Positions 8,260 through 17,902 are shown, counted from the first letter of the stretch. The stretch is 64,000 nt of DNA from Providencia huaxiensis (GCF_002843235.3 NZ_CP031123.2:4092001-4156000), one strand, 5' to 3'. Notes: generated by a model from the sequence alone, not told the origin. Translations and numbers: made by a program.

Positions 8260-9300
8260 CTATTCGTAGCGAATATTAACGGTGGCTGTTGCATTCGCAC
8301 TTCCGGGAGTAATTTTGTCTGCTGTTTTAATATAGCGAGCTTTCCAGCCAAAAATATAGTCGCTTTCAGGCACATTATTTTGTTGTGTCCACTGAGTATT
8401 TAGAGGGATGGGGTTACTTGCGTTATCTAATAATTGTACTGCAACGCCTGTAGCTTTATTCGAACCACGTAAACTTAATTTACCTGTTGGTGCATTATCT
8501 ATCGCGTCAGATGTGACATTGACTTTAATATTAGTGCCTGCAGCACAAGATAATTTAATTGGAATATCTATATTGCTGCTGGTATCACCGACTTTTTTAA
8601 ACTGGGTATCATACCAATCACCTAGATTAATATTGTAGGTACCCTGTTTTAAAGAACAGTTAAGCACATTGATATAGATAGAGTTTGGTCTAATTGCCAA
8701 GGTTGCCGTTTTATAAAAAGTAGATCCCGCGGCTTCATTGCGATTGGATTTTGTCGCTATTATTCCACTATCTATATATCCAGATTTAGTTACCGGCCCT
8801 GTTTTGACTAGTGTGAGGGTAAAGTGACCAGCTAATCCAGCGTTAAACGCACCAAATTTAGCATTTTTGCTAATATAGATATAGGCTGTCCGTGGAAACT
8901 GTATACTGGCAGGACATGAAGGGCAACTATCAGCCACAAATCTTACATATTGAGATATTCCATGCACATTTGTAACGAGAGGGGTTTGAGATGTTTGCCT
9001 ATTAGCATAAGCATATTGGTAGTAGACCGGACCAATATTTGAGTTGTAAGAATCTAAACCGTTACACTGAGGATTGAAGTCTTTGCCTATATTATTAACA
9101 TACATATCTAATGGAGCACTAGAATTTGCAATAATTGTTTTTAAGTCCCCTGTAAATGTATTGTCAAATGGAATGTTAATAATATGCTTGCCATCTATAA
9201 ACGCTTCTCTAACAGGTTGACCGATAAAACAGTTGTAAGCTGCATTAGCTTTACCTGCTATTAAAATAATAGTTGTGGTGAATAACACTATAAATTTCAT
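8260..9300 (-). CDS. Two-domain fimbrial tip adhesin (FimH-like architecture)
   Basis: A 346-residue protein. The ATG at 9300 has a GAGGG ribosome site about 10 bp upstream and gives a signal peptide ending AGKANA. A longer in-frame start at 9324 overlapping the usher is less likely. The N-terminal domain (about 22-215) carries a CPSCP motif (in DSCPSCPAS) not seen in the paralogue. The pilin domain (from about NVLNCSLK) ends ATVNIRYE. The pilin half matches 1092-2051 closely, while the N-terminal domains share little and differ in length. A distinct binding specificity is inferred; the receptor is unknown. Confidence 0.82.
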   Translation of the reverse strand: MKFIVLFTTTIILIAGKANAAYNCFIGQPVREAFIDGKHIINIPFDNTFTGDLKTIIANSSAPLDMYVNNIGKDFNPQCNGLDSYNSNIGPVYYQYAYANRQTSQTPLVTNVHGISQYVRFVADSCPSCPASIQFPRTAYIYISKNAKFGAFNAGLAGHFTLTLVKTGPVTKSGYIDSGIIATKSNRNEAAGSTFYKTATLAIRPNSIYINVLNCSLKQGTYNINLGDWYDTQFKKVGDTSSNIDIPIKLSCAAGTNIKVNVTSDAIDNAPTGKLSLRGSNKATGVAVQLLDNASNPIPLNTQWTQQNNVPESDYIFGWKARYIKTADKITPGSANATATVNIRYE

Positions 9301-9314
9301 TACGTATTTCCCTC

Positions 9315-11837
9315 TTATCGGCATACCGCAGTAGTTTTATATAACCCCATATAATCCGAAACACCGGCTAAGTTATAATTAACCTGACACTGTTGTTTCT
9401 CGTTATATTGAATAATAAAGTTCCCACTCTCAGTTAAACCGGATAAATAAACTTCGCCATTATTACCCACTAGATTATTTAATTGTGGGTTATCTTTAAA
9501 TATGGCTTGTGCGCCGAATGGTACGGGCTTCCCATCTGCAAAATTCAATACCATAATGGCGCGATAACCGACATTGGCAGTGAAACTGGATTTCACTAGC
9601 GCTCCACGGCTTGGGGAGACAGACTGGCTAGTGAGTTCCATTTCTGTGTTGTCAGGTAACGCCGAGGTATCAATATCGATGGTATTTTTGCGGTAAGCGG
9701 TGACGTACGGCACTAACGCATAACCTTGGTTATTGGTTACTACACCCGCTTGGTTTAATATGGGAACATTCCCTGCATCAGGCACTTCTACCAGCGCAGC
9801 AGTCTCACCCAGTTGTTGCCCTAACACTAACCCGCCCGGGTGAGCGACAAGGCTGCCGTTAGTTCCGTAGTACAGGTTATAGTTATCTTTGCTATAGCTA
9901 GCACCACCAGAAATTTCACCATACCTGCCTTTATAGGTGGAGTTCGCATTACCAGAACTGCCTTGCCCCTGATCGGCTAAACTTTGTTGCATGCTCCAAT
10001 TTAAACGGTTGTTCAGGTGAGATGCTGATACACCGATGCTACTCGAACTGGAGTCTCGGCTACTGTGGTTACTGGCAAAGTTAATGTAGGCGGTATCTTC
10101 AAACAAACTGAACGGAATATTGACCGAAAAAGTAAATAAATGGTCTTCATCACTGTATTTTTTTGCCCCAGCACTCTGCGAATAGCTGCTGGTATTCTTG
10201 TTATAGGTGTAATTCAGCCCGTAACTGATCCCTTGCCAGCTATTGTTATAGCCAAGGGTTGCTGACTGTGTTTTGCGGTCACTATTCCAATAATCTTCAT
10301 TAATATAACCCATTGAAATAGAACCGTAAGTATCCCCTAGGTTTTGGCTGAGGGTGATTTCACCGCGATTACGGCGGCGTTCGATTTCAGGAGTGTAAGT
10401 GGTATCACGGAAGGTATCAAACACCTCGGATAAACTGTAATACCCTTGGGTCGAATAGCGGTAACCTGCCAAAGCAATATTGGTGCCGATATCATTGAGG
10501 TTTTTGTTATATCTAAAGCGGTAAGACTGACCACGTTCTTTGCTGTCATCACGCATTTTGGCGTGAGATTGGGTAATATCAATAGACAGCGCCCCGAAGC
10601 GCCCCAAGTTTTGCCCAGCACCTATCGAATAAGATTGGTATTTTTCACTGAACTGACTTCCTCCGAACATAGTGATGCCATAGGGTAAACCGTATACCAA
10701 AGTGAACTGACCAAATTTGGTTTTATCTACATGGCTATCATATGAACGGTATTCACCTGCGGTGGTGCTATAAGATAAATAACCCTCACGTTGCAGCACG
10801 GGGAGTGAGGCAAAGGGTACAATTTGCACCTGTTCGCTGCCGTTCGACTCTTTTATCGTCACATGTAAGTCACCGCTGCTGCCCGTTGGGTAGAGATCAT
10901 TGATTTCAAAGGGGCCTGCTGCCACATCGGTTTGGTAGATGGTGTAACCGTTTTGGCGAATGGTGACCTGTGCGTTGCTGCGGGCTATCCCACGTACAAC
11001 TGGCGCATAGCCGCGCAAACTTTCAGGGTACATATCGTCATCGGTAGCGAGCTGCGCCCCACGAAATGGCACACTGTCAAACACCTCTGACGGAGAAACG
11101 CTATCCCCCAAGGTTAGCTGGCTTTTTATGCGGTTGATCCCACGGGAGGCGTAAGTATAAATAGTATCCCACTTATTGGACTGCCCTGTGCTGTTGGACC
11201 ACGTGGTATAGTTGCGCAGACGCCATGCCCCAATATTTAAGCCGGGGCGTAAATTGACGTAGTTTGAGGTGGTGTCTTCTCCACCTTTACGATCGGTATT
11301 TTTAGAACCGCTATAGCTGTAATTCAGTAATAGAGCGGTAATACCGTTATCGATATCTGCAAGGTCAACATAACCCCTCGGGTTTTTCGCCAGCGCGATT
11401 TGCGGAATACTGAGGTATAACCGCTGTGAATCAAATTCAAATTGGCTTGTTGCGTCAGGAATGATTGCTAAATTGACGCAGCCTGTTTGGCTATTTTGTA
11501 GCTCAGGATAATCTGCAATTTTAATGTCGAAGCTTTTTAAATCATCCAGTGTTAAACAGGGAACAAGTTTATTCTCGGTATTTTTATCAAACTTTAAACT
11601 TTTTGCTCCGATTAAGTTGGTATTGACATAAATATCAACGTAATAATTACCAGCCAATTGTTGGTTATTTTCAAATTGGCTTAAATCGACCGCATCTTTA
11701 TTGGGTAACTCTAAGAAATCAGGATCAAAATAGATATTTCCCTCTGTTGTATTATTGCCGATGGCATTTTCAGCGTATAAAGGTACCGTATAGCCTAAAT
11801 AAATAAGTAGGCTAAAGCATATTTTATTTATTCTCAT
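9315..11837 (-). CDS. Fimbrial outer-membrane usher (FimD/PapC family)
   Basis: An 840-residue usher for the distal operon. Signal peptide about 1-22 (ending VPLYAEN), then the N-terminal domain YFDPDFLELP, barrel and plug with YAPVVRGIARSNAQVTI, and a C-terminal CQVNYNLAG...YKTTAVCR tail. It is strikingly similar to the usher at 2066-4576 along its whole length, with most change in the extreme N-terminus and in the loop near the GSSG/TSGN and SSSSSIG segments. Exchange of subunits between the two ushers seems possible given this similarity, but is untested. Confidence 0.95.
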   Translation of the reverse strand: MRINKICFSLLIYLGYTVPLYAENAIGNNTTEGNIYFDPDFLELPNKDAVDLSQFENNQQLAGNYYVDIYVNTNLIGAKSLKFDKNTENKLVPCLTLDDLKSFDIKIADYPELQNSQTGCVNLAIIPDATSQFEFDSQRLYLSIPQIALAKNPRGYVDLADIDNGITALLLNYSYSGSKNTDRKGGEDTTSNYVNLRPGLNIGAWRLRNYTTWSNSTGQSNKWDTIYTYASRGINRIKSQLTLGDSVSPSEVFDSVPFRGAQLATDDDMYPESLRGYAPVVRGIARSNAQVTIRQNGYTIYQTDVAAGPFEINDLYPTGSSGDLHVTIKESNGSEQVQIVPFASLPVLQREGYLSYSTTAGEYRSYDSHVDKTKFGQFTLVYGLPYGITMFGGSQFSEKYQSYSIGAGQNLGRFGALSIDITQSHAKMRDDSKERGQSYRFRYNKNLNDIGTNIALAGYRYSTQGYYSLSEVFDTFRDTTYTPEIERRRNRGEITLSQNLGDTYGSISMGYINEDYWNSDRKTQSATLGYNNSWQGISYGLNYTYNKNTSSYSQSAGAKKYSDEDHLFTFSVNIPFSLFEDTAYINFASNHSSRDSSSSSIGVSASHLNNRLNWSMQQSLADQGQGSSGNANSTYKGRYGEISGGASYSKDNYNLYYGTNGSLVAHPGGLVLGQQLGETAALVEVPDAGNVPILNQAGVVTNNQGYALVPYVTAYRKNTIDIDTSALPDNTEMELTSQSVSPSRGALVKSSFTANVGYRAIMVLNFADGKPVPFGAQAIFKDNPQLNNLVGNNGEVYLSGLTESGNFIIQYNEKQQCQVNYNLAGVSDYMGLYKTTAVCR

Positions 11838-11862
11838 TTTAACAACCTAAATCAATTTTGGG

Positions 11863-12531
11863 CTATATTTTCGCTTCAGCCAGTTCAGATGCAGAGCCGT
11901 AGTCATTAATGACTTCCCATTTCACCGTGCCATGAGTGGCAGCATCGTTAATCTCAAAAGAAGTGCTAGAAAACGGTGCAGCATAAGAGACGTCATTCGC
12001 CTTTTTACCGTTAAAGGTTATGCTTTGGAAATTCATAAAATACGGCGTCGGGTTTTTTACCGTAATCATATTGCCTGTTTTTGACCAAGTTAATTTTTTT
12101 TGTTCTTCAACAAAATCAACGTTTTTAATTGCAGAAGGACGATAAATTAATTTCATTTGTGTTTTAAAGGCAATTTGTAATGAATTTTCCGTGCGCTCTG
12201 TTGCTGGGATCGTTTTTATATTTAACCAAAATAATGATTCTTTATCTGTCGGTAAGGTATTCTCGGTTAAAAATATTCTTAACGCATTGGTTTTATCTGC
12301 ATTTAATCTAAATAATGGTGGTGTAATGGTAAATGCGGATTGCTTATTTTCATCAATACCATCAATCCATGATTGAATTAAATAAGGAATTTTATCAGGG
12401 TTTTCGACACTAATACTGACATCTTTATTTCCCTCATTATAAATAACACGGGTGCCGCCAATAATAACGCCTGCATGGGCTAAATTAATCAATAAAAATG
12501 AAGAAATAAAAAAATAAACTAAGCGTTTCAT
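11863..12531 (-). CDS. Periplasmic fimbrial chaperone (FimC/PapD family)
   Basis: A 222-residue chaperone. Signal peptide 1-20 ends NLAHAG. The first Ig-like domain begins GVIIGGTRVIYNEGNKDVS, and the G1 strand contains SLQIAFKTQMKLIYRP. The second domain has NPTPYFMNF. It lies 25 bp upstream of its usher and 57 bp after the major pilin. Paralogue of 4603-5271 with the same length and few gaps. Confidence 0.93.
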   Translation of the reverse strand: MKRLVYFFISSFLLINLAHAGVIIGGTRVIYNEGNKDVSISVENPDKIPYLIQSWIDGIDENKQSAFTITPPLFRLNADKTNALRIFLTENTLPTDKESLFWLNIKTIPATERTENSLQIAFKTQMKLIYRPSAIKNVDFVEEQKKLTWSKTGNMITVKNPTPYFMNFQSITFNGKKANDVSYAAPFSSTSFEINDAATHGTVKWEVINDYGSASELAEAKI

Positions 12532-12555
12532 ATTAGTACCATTGAATAGAGGAAT

Positions 12556-12579
12556 AAGGTTTAAATCCCTTTAAACCCT
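12556..12579 (-). other. Stem-loop between major pilin and chaperone genes
   Basis: Arms AAGGTTTAAA (12556-12565) and TTTAAACCCT (12570-12579) with a TCCC loop. It is the positional counterpart of the hairpin at 5296-5323. It probably adjusts how much distal message is made or protects the pilin message. Confidence 0.5.
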
Positions 12580-12588
12580 AAAAGCCAA

Positions 12589-13119
12589 TTAGTTATAATT
12601 GATAGTGAAGGTTGCGGTTGAGTTTGCTTGACCAACGCCAACGCTATCAGACATTGCAATATAACGAGCAGTAAAATCTAAATTATTTACTGTCTTTTCT
12701 TTTAATGCATACGCACTAGATTCAGTAAATAACGGAACGGTTGTTCCGGTGACGTCCTGAATTTGAATACCAACGTTTTGTGCTGTTGTCGCAGCAGTAG
12801 GGTCGGTTAACTGGAGTACACTATTATCACCTGCGTAACTGGTGGCATCAAATTTAACCGTTGCGCTAGTCACGGTTTGCGGGCAGTTTTCTAATTTGAT
12901 AGTAAATTTAGTTGCTGCTGCCGTGCTACCTGTACTCGGTAATGCCGTTTTAGCGATTTTTCCTAAGTTCACGGTAAATGCATCAGAACCAGTTGCAAAC
13001 TGACAAGCCTGGTCGGTAATTTCACCCGTAAAATCGATAGTTCCATCAGCCGCTAATACATTATTAATGGCAAAAACAGACGATGCCGCAATTAAATAGG
13101 CAAAGACATTTTTTTTCAT
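12589..13119 (-). CDS. Major fimbrial subunit (FimA-like pilin)
   Basis: A 176-residue pilin and the first gene of the distal operon. The signal peptide ends NNVLAAD and the mature protein starts DGTIDFTGEI. Cysteines are in QACQFA and NCPQT, with a zipper C-terminus TATFTINYN. It is the paralogue of 5331-5855: ends and core are the same, but the segment around residues 93-118 (YAGDNSVLQL...TTAQNVG) differs. The upstream promoter and dyad match the other copy, so the two pilins may respond to the same regulator. Confidence 0.92.
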   Translation of the reverse strand: MKKNVFAYLIAASSVFAINNVLAADGTIDFTGEITDQACQFATGSDAFTVNLGKIAKTALPSTGSTAAATKFTIKLENCPQTVTSATVKFDATSYAGDNSVLQLTDPTAATTAQNVGIQIQDVTGTTVPLFTESSAYALKEKTVNNLDFTARYIAMSDSVGVGQANSTATFTINYN

Positions 13120-13177
13120 TTATTACTCTCCAAGAGGATATTTATATGATGAGATTGAGTCAGTGAATATATTCAAT

Positions 13178-13194
13178 TACTCAACTGGTGAGTA
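13178..13194. promoter_or_regulatory. Dyad TACTC-N7-GAGTA in fimbrial leader
   Basis: Arms TACTC (13178-13182) and GAGTA (13190-13194); here the symmetry extends one base further on each side of the centre (TACTCA/TGAGTA). Same sequence, spacing and position as 5913-5929, directly downstream of the predicted -10 on the minus strand. Confidence 0.5.
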
Positions 13195-13222
13195 TTTTGG
13201 CTTTTATTTTAAAAATAAACAA
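13194..13222 (-). promoter_or_regulatory. Predicted promoter of distal fimbrial operon
   Basis: Minus-strand TTGTTT (plus 13217-13222), 17 bp, CAAAAT (plus 13194-13199). Identical hexamers and spacing to 5929-5957. The surrounding sequence (TATTTT-AAAATAAACAA on the plus strand) is also kept between the two copies. Confidence 0.45.
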
Positions 13223-13670
13223 TATGAGAGTAATTTAGGTTTAATGCCCTTTTGAGGTGTCATTTTTATATCTTGTATTTGATATTCACATTATAGGTTG
13301 TGGGTTTTTTGTGGATATTTTAATAAATGTTGGTTTTTCAATATTGGGATTTTTTCTGAAGATAAAAATAAAAATTAAATAATTAAATTAGTTTTAAGTT
13401 GGTGTTTTTTTGTTATTACTTAACGCATGATGTGTTTTTGTGGTGTTTAATATCATTACATTATTTTAATTTTTTTATTTTAAAGTAAAAATAGTCTAAA
13501 ATGTACTGTAATAAAAGTATAATCTTAAAACTATCATCATTAATAGTAATTTATTTAACGTTTAAATATCTTTTTCTGATGCGAGTTAGTTTGGAATTAT
13601 TGAATATTAAGATAAGCATGAAATAATAAATTAAGTCACGCTTATCTTAATAGGATAGTCAATTGGGGGG
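13223..13670. other. AT-rich intergenic region, no gene seen
   Basis: Between the distal fimbrial promoter and the glnG stop. It holds the inverted repeat at 13606-13651 and otherwise only AT-rich sequence with many T-runs. I find no open frame with a ribosome site, no RNA gene and no recombination site. Confidence 0.5.
13606..13651. terminator. Possible terminator after glnG
   Basis: Arms ATTAAGATAAGC (13606-13617) and GCTTATCTTAAT (13640-13651), 12 bp each, with a 22-nt loop. It sits 20 bp past the glnG stop. The loop is long and the minus strand lacks a T-run after the stem, so intrinsic termination is only a guess. Confidence 0.35.
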
Positions 13671-15143
13671 TTATTCAATTCCTAGCTCTTTTAATTTACG
13701 AGTTAGTGTATTTCTTCCCCAGCCTAATAAACGGGCGGCTTCTTGTTTATGGCCATTGGTGTATTTTAACGCGCAATTTAGCATTGTACGCTCAAGTAAG
13801 GGGATGGTTTGTGCAAAGAGATCTTCTTTACCCTCCATTAATGCGTTATCAGTCCACTCTTCAAGTAGTTCAAACCACTGAGCAGCAGAACTAGGATTGT
13901 GTGATGATAACGATTGTGTTGGTATGGCGTCGGTTTGCGATGATTTTACCACTGTATTTTGTTGTGGATGCTCTTCAAGCAAATCATCGGGCAAATCTTG
14001 CGGTAAGATTTCTTGGCTTGCTGCCATCACGGTTAACCAACGGCAGACATTCTCCAATTGGCGAACGTTACCCGACCAGTAATAGCGTTGAAGAATTTTT
14101 TCGCTGTCAGGGTGGAGAACTTTAGCCTCGACACCGAGTTCTTTCGCCGTATTTTGTAGAAAATAATTGGCGAGACGTGGGATATCTTCAGTGCGTTCAC
14201 GTAATGGCGGTAATTGCACTCGAATGACATTTAACCGGTGAAATAAGTCTTCACGAAATAAGCCTTCTTTAACACGTTTTTCAAGGTCTTGGTGGGTGGC
14301 GGCAATAATCCGCACATCCACATTAACTGGGGTATAACCGCCAATACGATAGAATTGGCCTTCCGCCAGAACGCGTAATAAGCGAGTTTGTACATCAAGT
14401 GGCATATCACCGATTTCATCTAGAAACAGAGATCCATGGTTAGCTTGCTCAAATCGCCCTTGACGTACTTGATTCGCACCCGTAAATGCGCCTTTTTCGT
14501 GGCCGAATAGCTCAGATTCAATTAAATCTTTGGGAATGGCGGCCATATTTAATGCAATAAAAGGGGCATCAGCACGGGGGCTGTGCTGATGTAGTGCGTG
14601 GGCAACTAACTCTTTCCCTGTTCCTGATTCACCATTAATAAGCACACTAATTGATGAGCGCGATAAACGACCAATAATGCGATAAACCTCTTGCATAGCC
14701 GGTGCTTCTCCGATCATGGTCGAAGAGACAACAGGAGCGGGCTGTTTAGCTTCACGGCCAGTATGGTTTTGTTCACGGCTATGATTCAGAGCGCGTTCGA
14801 CTAATGCGACGGTTTCATCAATATCGAAAGGTTTTGGTAAGTAATCAAAGGCACCTGACTGGTAGGCATTTACGGCAGCATCAAGGTCAGAGTGTGCTGT
14901 CATGATAATAATCGGCAGGAGGGGATATGATTGTTTGATGGTATTCAGCAGTTCAATACCATTTGTGCCTGGCATACGGATATCAGATAACAACACATCA
15001 GGGAGTGAATTTTCTAATGCGGCAAGTACAGCGTCCGCACTGTCAAAGCAGGTGCAAGCGAACTTTGCATTATCTAATGCACGCTCAAGTACCCAACGGA
15101 TGGAGCTATCGTCATCAACCACCCAAATTTTTCCCTGCGTCAT
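13671..15143 (-). CDS. glnG: Nitrogen regulator NtrC (NR-I), sigma-54 activator
   Basis: A 490-residue response regulator that, when phosphorylated by NtrB, activates sigma-54 promoters such as glnAp2 under nitrogen limitation. The receiver domain (1-120) has the acidic pocket VVDDD and the phospho-acceptor Asp54 in LLSDIRMPG. The AAA+ domain has Walker A GESGTGKE, the sigma-54 contact loop ESELFGHEKGAFTGA, and LFLDEIGDMP. The C-terminal Fis-type HTH ends LGWGRNTLTRKLKELGIE. It is somewhat longer than E. coli NtrC (469), the extra residues lying in the linker before the HTH. It is the last gene of glnALG, 9 bp after glnL. Confidence 0.98.
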   Translation of the reverse strand: MTQGKIWVVDDDSSIRWVLERALDNAKFACTCFDSADAVLAALENSLPDVLLSDIRMPGTNGIELLNTIKQSYPLLPIIIMTAHSDLDAAVNAYQSGAFDYLPKPFDIDETVALVERALNHSREQNHTGREAKQPAPVVSSTMIGEAPAMQEVYRIIGRLSRSSISVLINGESGTGKELVAHALHQHSPRADAPFIALNMAAIPKDLIESELFGHEKGAFTGANQVRQGRFEQANHGSLFLDEIGDMPLDVQTRLLRVLAEGQFYRIGGYTPVNVDVRIIAATHQDLEKRVKEGLFREDLFHRLNVIRVQLPPLRERTEDIPRLANYFLQNTAKELGVEAKVLHPDSEKILQRYYWSGNVRQLENVCRWLTVMAASQEILPQDLPDDLLEEHPQQNTVVKSSQTDAIPTQSLSSHNPSSAAQWFELLEEWTDNALMEGKEDLFAQTIPLLERTMLNCALKYTNGHKQEAARLLGWGRNTLTRKLKELGIE

Positions 15144-15152
15144 GGTTATCTC

Positions 15153-16202
15153 CTATTTCTTAATTGGTAGATAAATGGAAAACTCAGTGTGACCTGGCCA
15201 ACTGGTGAACTCGATTTTTCCTGCGTGTTGGTCGACTAAACTGCGGGCAATTGATAGGCCAAGTCCGGTCCCATCAGGCCGTCCACTCACCATGGGATAA
15301 AACAACGTATCCTGAATTGCCAATGGAATACCGGGACCGTTATCTTCAATATCAATACGTGCAGCTAATCGATAACGCTCGCCTTGCAGTGTGACTTGAA
15401 AAGCAGTTCGTGTACGCAAGGTGATATAACCCCCCGTTTCAGCGAGAGCTTGTAATGCGTTTCGGGTGATATTTAGAAGCACTTGCTCGATTTGGTCTGG
15501 GTAATACTCTAATTCGGGCAGGCTTGGGTCATAGTCACGAATTAATGTCACGTTATCGGGTTTTTCTAATGACACCAACCGCGTTACATTTTCCATAATA
15601 TGATGGATACTTTGCTGTGTTTTCGGCCCTGGATATTGTGGGCCAAGCAGCCGATCAACCAGTGCTCGCAGGCGGTCAGCCTGTTCGATAATCACTTGAG
15701 TATATTCATTTAATTGTGGGTCAGGCAGCGCTTTAGATAGCAATTGCGCAGCGCCTCGCAAACCTCCGAGAGGGTTTTTGATTTCGTGAGCAAGCCCACG
15801 GATCAGTTCGCGGGCGGCCAATTGCTGGGCATTCTGTGCGAGTTCTTGGCTCAAGCGCCGTTGGCTATCTAATTGCGAAAGCTCAACTAAAATAAATTGC
15901 TCTGAAAAAGGCTGTGCGCTGAATGACATCACATGGGAATGGTTGTTAAACACTAAGGTGACTTCATTTTCGGTAAAACTATGGCCTTCTTTTAAGCTAT
16001 TGAGCATGAGTTCATCATTGAGTGAACAATAACTGAATAACAGTGGTAGAGGCGTACCGTATAGCTTGCGCTGGCTTTGGGTTAAGATCTGGAGTGCAGC
16101 ATGGTTGGCGTAATGGATAACCAAATCGTAATCCAAAATTAGCACGCTATTAATGAGGGAGTCGAGAATGTGTTCCGGTGCTGGCAAATGTTCGGTTTTC
16201 AT
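15153..16202 (-). CDS. glnL: Nitrogen regulation sensor kinase/phosphatase NtrB (NR-II)
   Basis: A 349-residue cytoplasmic histidine kinase that phosphorylates NtrC when nitrogen is short and dephosphorylates it when PII is bound. The start is the ATG at 16202, behind CAGGAG. A GTG at 16220 is in frame but would place the ribosome site inside the gene. With this start the length equals E. coli NtrB and the phospho-histidine is His139 ([10 protein letters not shown]). N-terminal PAS domain about 10-110; N box [11 protein letters not shown] boxes DNGPGIP and GTGLGLSI. An NtrC-site palindrome lies just upstream (16216-16232). Confidence 0.98.
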   Translation of the reverse strand: MKTEHLPAPEHILDSLINSVLILDYDLVIHYANHAALQILTQSQRKLYGTPLPLLFSYCSLNDELMLNSLKEGHSFTENEVTLVFNNHSHVMSFSAQPFSEQFILVELSQLDSQRRLSQELAQNAQQLAARELIRGLAHEIKNPLGGLRGAAQLLSKALPDPQLNEYTQVIIEQADRLRALVDRLLGPQYPGPKTQQSIHHIMENVTRLVSLEKPDNVTLIRDYDPSLPELEYYPDQIEQVLLNITRNALQALAETGGYITLRTRTAFQVTLQGERYRLAARIDIEDNGPGIPLAIQDTLFYPMVSGRPDGTGLGLSIARSLVDQHAGKIEFTSWPGHTEFSIYLPIKK

Positions 16203-16215
16203 GTAATGTTGCTCC

Positions 16216-16232
16216 TGCACTATTTTGGTGCA
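16216..16232. promoter_or_regulatory. NtrC-binding site upstream of glnL
   Basis: The 17-mer TGCACTATTTTGGTGCA is a perfect match to the NtrC palindrome (TGCAC-N5-TGGTGCA). In E. coli a site here lets NtrC repress the internal glnL promoter; the position immediately upstream of glnL supports the same use. Confidence 0.85.
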
Positions 16233-16289
16233 TTATACCTGATAGACCAAACAACCGATATTTGATTTTTGCTGCGTAAATACGTTAGA

Positions 16290-16317
16290 GATAAAAGGCC
16301 CCATCAAAAGATGGGGC
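16290..16317 (-). terminator. Terminator between glnA and glnL
   Basis: Stem GCCCCATC (16298-16305) / GATGGGGC (16310-16317) with an AAAA loop, followed on the minus strand by CTTTTATC. It would stop most glnA transcripts, so NtrB and NtrC are made at much lower levels than glutamine synthetase. Confidence 0.85.
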
Positions 16318-16358
16318 AAGTGCTTCACGGCAACAAAGACTAACAGTGGAACGGCGTG

Positions 16359-17768
16359 TTACACACTGTAGTACATTTCAAATTCGAGAGGGTGTGGTGC
16401 CATACGAACACGCTGGATGTCGGCACGGGTTAATTCAATATACGCATCGATAGCGTCATTAGTGAATACACCACCACGGGTTAAGAATTCACGGTCTTTA
16501 TCTAATTCCGCTAACGCTTCGTCTAAAGAGCCTGAAACGGTTGGAATTTCTTTGGCTTCTTCTGGTGGTAAGTCATATAAATTTTTGTCCATCGCATCAC
16601 CAGGGTGGATCTTGTTAATGATGCCATCAAGGCCTGCCATTAACTGAGCAGCAAACGCTAAATATGGGTTAGCAGCTGGGTCTGGGAAGCGAACTTCAAT
16701 ACGACGTGCTTTCGTGCTCGCAACGACTGGAATACGAATCGAAGCAGAGCGGTTACGTGCAGAATATGCCAACATTACAGGTGCTTCAAAGCCCGGAACT
16801 AAGCGTTTGTATGAGTTAGTTGTTGGGTTTGTAAATGCGTTCAGCGCACGTGCATGCTTAATAATACCGCCAATGTAATACAGCGCCATTTCGGATAAAC
16901 CACCGTATTTGTCACCTGCGAACAGGTTAACACCGCCTTTAGATAAAGACATATGGCAGTGCATACCAGAGCCGTTATCACCCACTAAAGGTTTTGGCAT
17001 AAAGGTCGCTGTTTTGCCGTAGGCATGGGCAACATTGTGAACAACATATTTATAAATCTGGGTTTCATCCGCTTTTTTAGTCATGGTATTAAAGCGGGTT
17101 GCGACTTCGTTTTGCCCAGCGGTTGCCACTTCATGGTGGTGAGCTTCAACAACCAAGCCCATCTCTTCCATAGTGGTACACATAGCTGAACGCAAGTCTT
17201 GTGATGAATCAACCGGTGGAACTGGGAAATAACCGCCTTTTACTGCAGGGCGATGGCCTTTATTACCACCTTCGTATTTGGTTCCCGTATTCCATGCCGC
17301 TTCGATATCATCGATATGGTAGTAGCTACCGTGCATGTTGTTGCCAAAACGAATGTCATCAAAAACGAAAAATTCAGGTTCTGGCCCAAAGAGAACGATA
17401 TCGGCGATCCCACTTGAGCGCAGGAAATCTTCTGCACGTTTTGAAATTGAACGCGGGTCTCTGTCATAACCTTGCATAGTGCCCGGTTCTAAAATATCAC
17501 AGCGTATAATTAACGTAATATCTGCAAAGAACGGGTCTAACATTGCAGTTGATGGGTCTGGCATTAATACCATGTCTGACTCATTGATGCCTTTCCAGCC
17601 ACCAATAGATGAACCATCAAACATCTGGCCTTCTTCAAAGAAGTCTTCGTCAACTTGATGAGCAGGGATAGTGATGTGTTGCTCTTTACCTTTAGTGTCG
17701 GTAAAACGCAGATCAATAAATCTAACATTGTGCTCTTTAATTAACGATAAAACATGTTCAGCGGACAT
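16359..17768 (-). CDS. glnA: Glutamine synthetase, type I
   Basis: A 469-residue enzyme that makes glutamine from glutamate, ammonia and ATP, as a cytoplasmic dodecamer. The N-terminal beta-grasp domain is followed by the catalytic domain with FDGSSIGGW, the metal-ligand region [16 protein letters not shown], the glutamate flap [13 protein letters not shown] and the ATP-site region RIPVV. The adenylylation tyrosine is Tyr398 in NLYDLPP, so control by GlnE is expected. Same length as the E. coli enzyme. First gene of glnALG, driven by a sigma-54 promoter with two NtrC sites (17903-18038). The 5' leader is about 120 nt. Confidence 0.99.
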   Translation of the reverse strand: MSAEHVLSLIKEHNVRFIDLRFTDTKGKEQHITIPAHQVDEDFFEEGQMFDGSSIGGWKGINESDMVLMPDPSTAMLDPFFADITLIIRCDILEPGTMQGYDRDPRSISKRAEDFLRSSGIADIVLFGPEPEFFVFDDIRFGNNMHGSYYHIDDIEAAWNTGTKYEGGNKGHRPAVKGGYFPVPPVDSSQDLRSAMCTTMEEMGLVVEAHHHEVATAGQNEVATRFNTMTKKADETQIYKYVVHNVAHAYGKTATFMPKPLVGDNGSGMHCHMSLSKGGVNLFAGDKYGGLSEMALYYIGGIIKHARALNAFTNPTTNSYKRLVPGFEAPVMLAYSARNRSASIRIPVVASTKARRIEVRFPDPAANPYLAFAAQLMAGLDGIINKIHPGDAMDKNLYDLPPEEAKEIPTVSGSLDEALAELDKDREFLTRGGVFTNDAIDAYIELTRADIQRVRMAPHPLEFEMYYSV

Positions 17769-17902
17769 CTCGGCTCTCCTGGTCGGGTCTAATCAACAAA
17801 TCACAAGCTATCATTTGACAGTATGTCTGTTGTTTGTCTGGCGTGTTAGTTATATAAAATGAGTTATATAAAAATAGTTAGCACGCGCTCTATAAATAGA
17901 TA

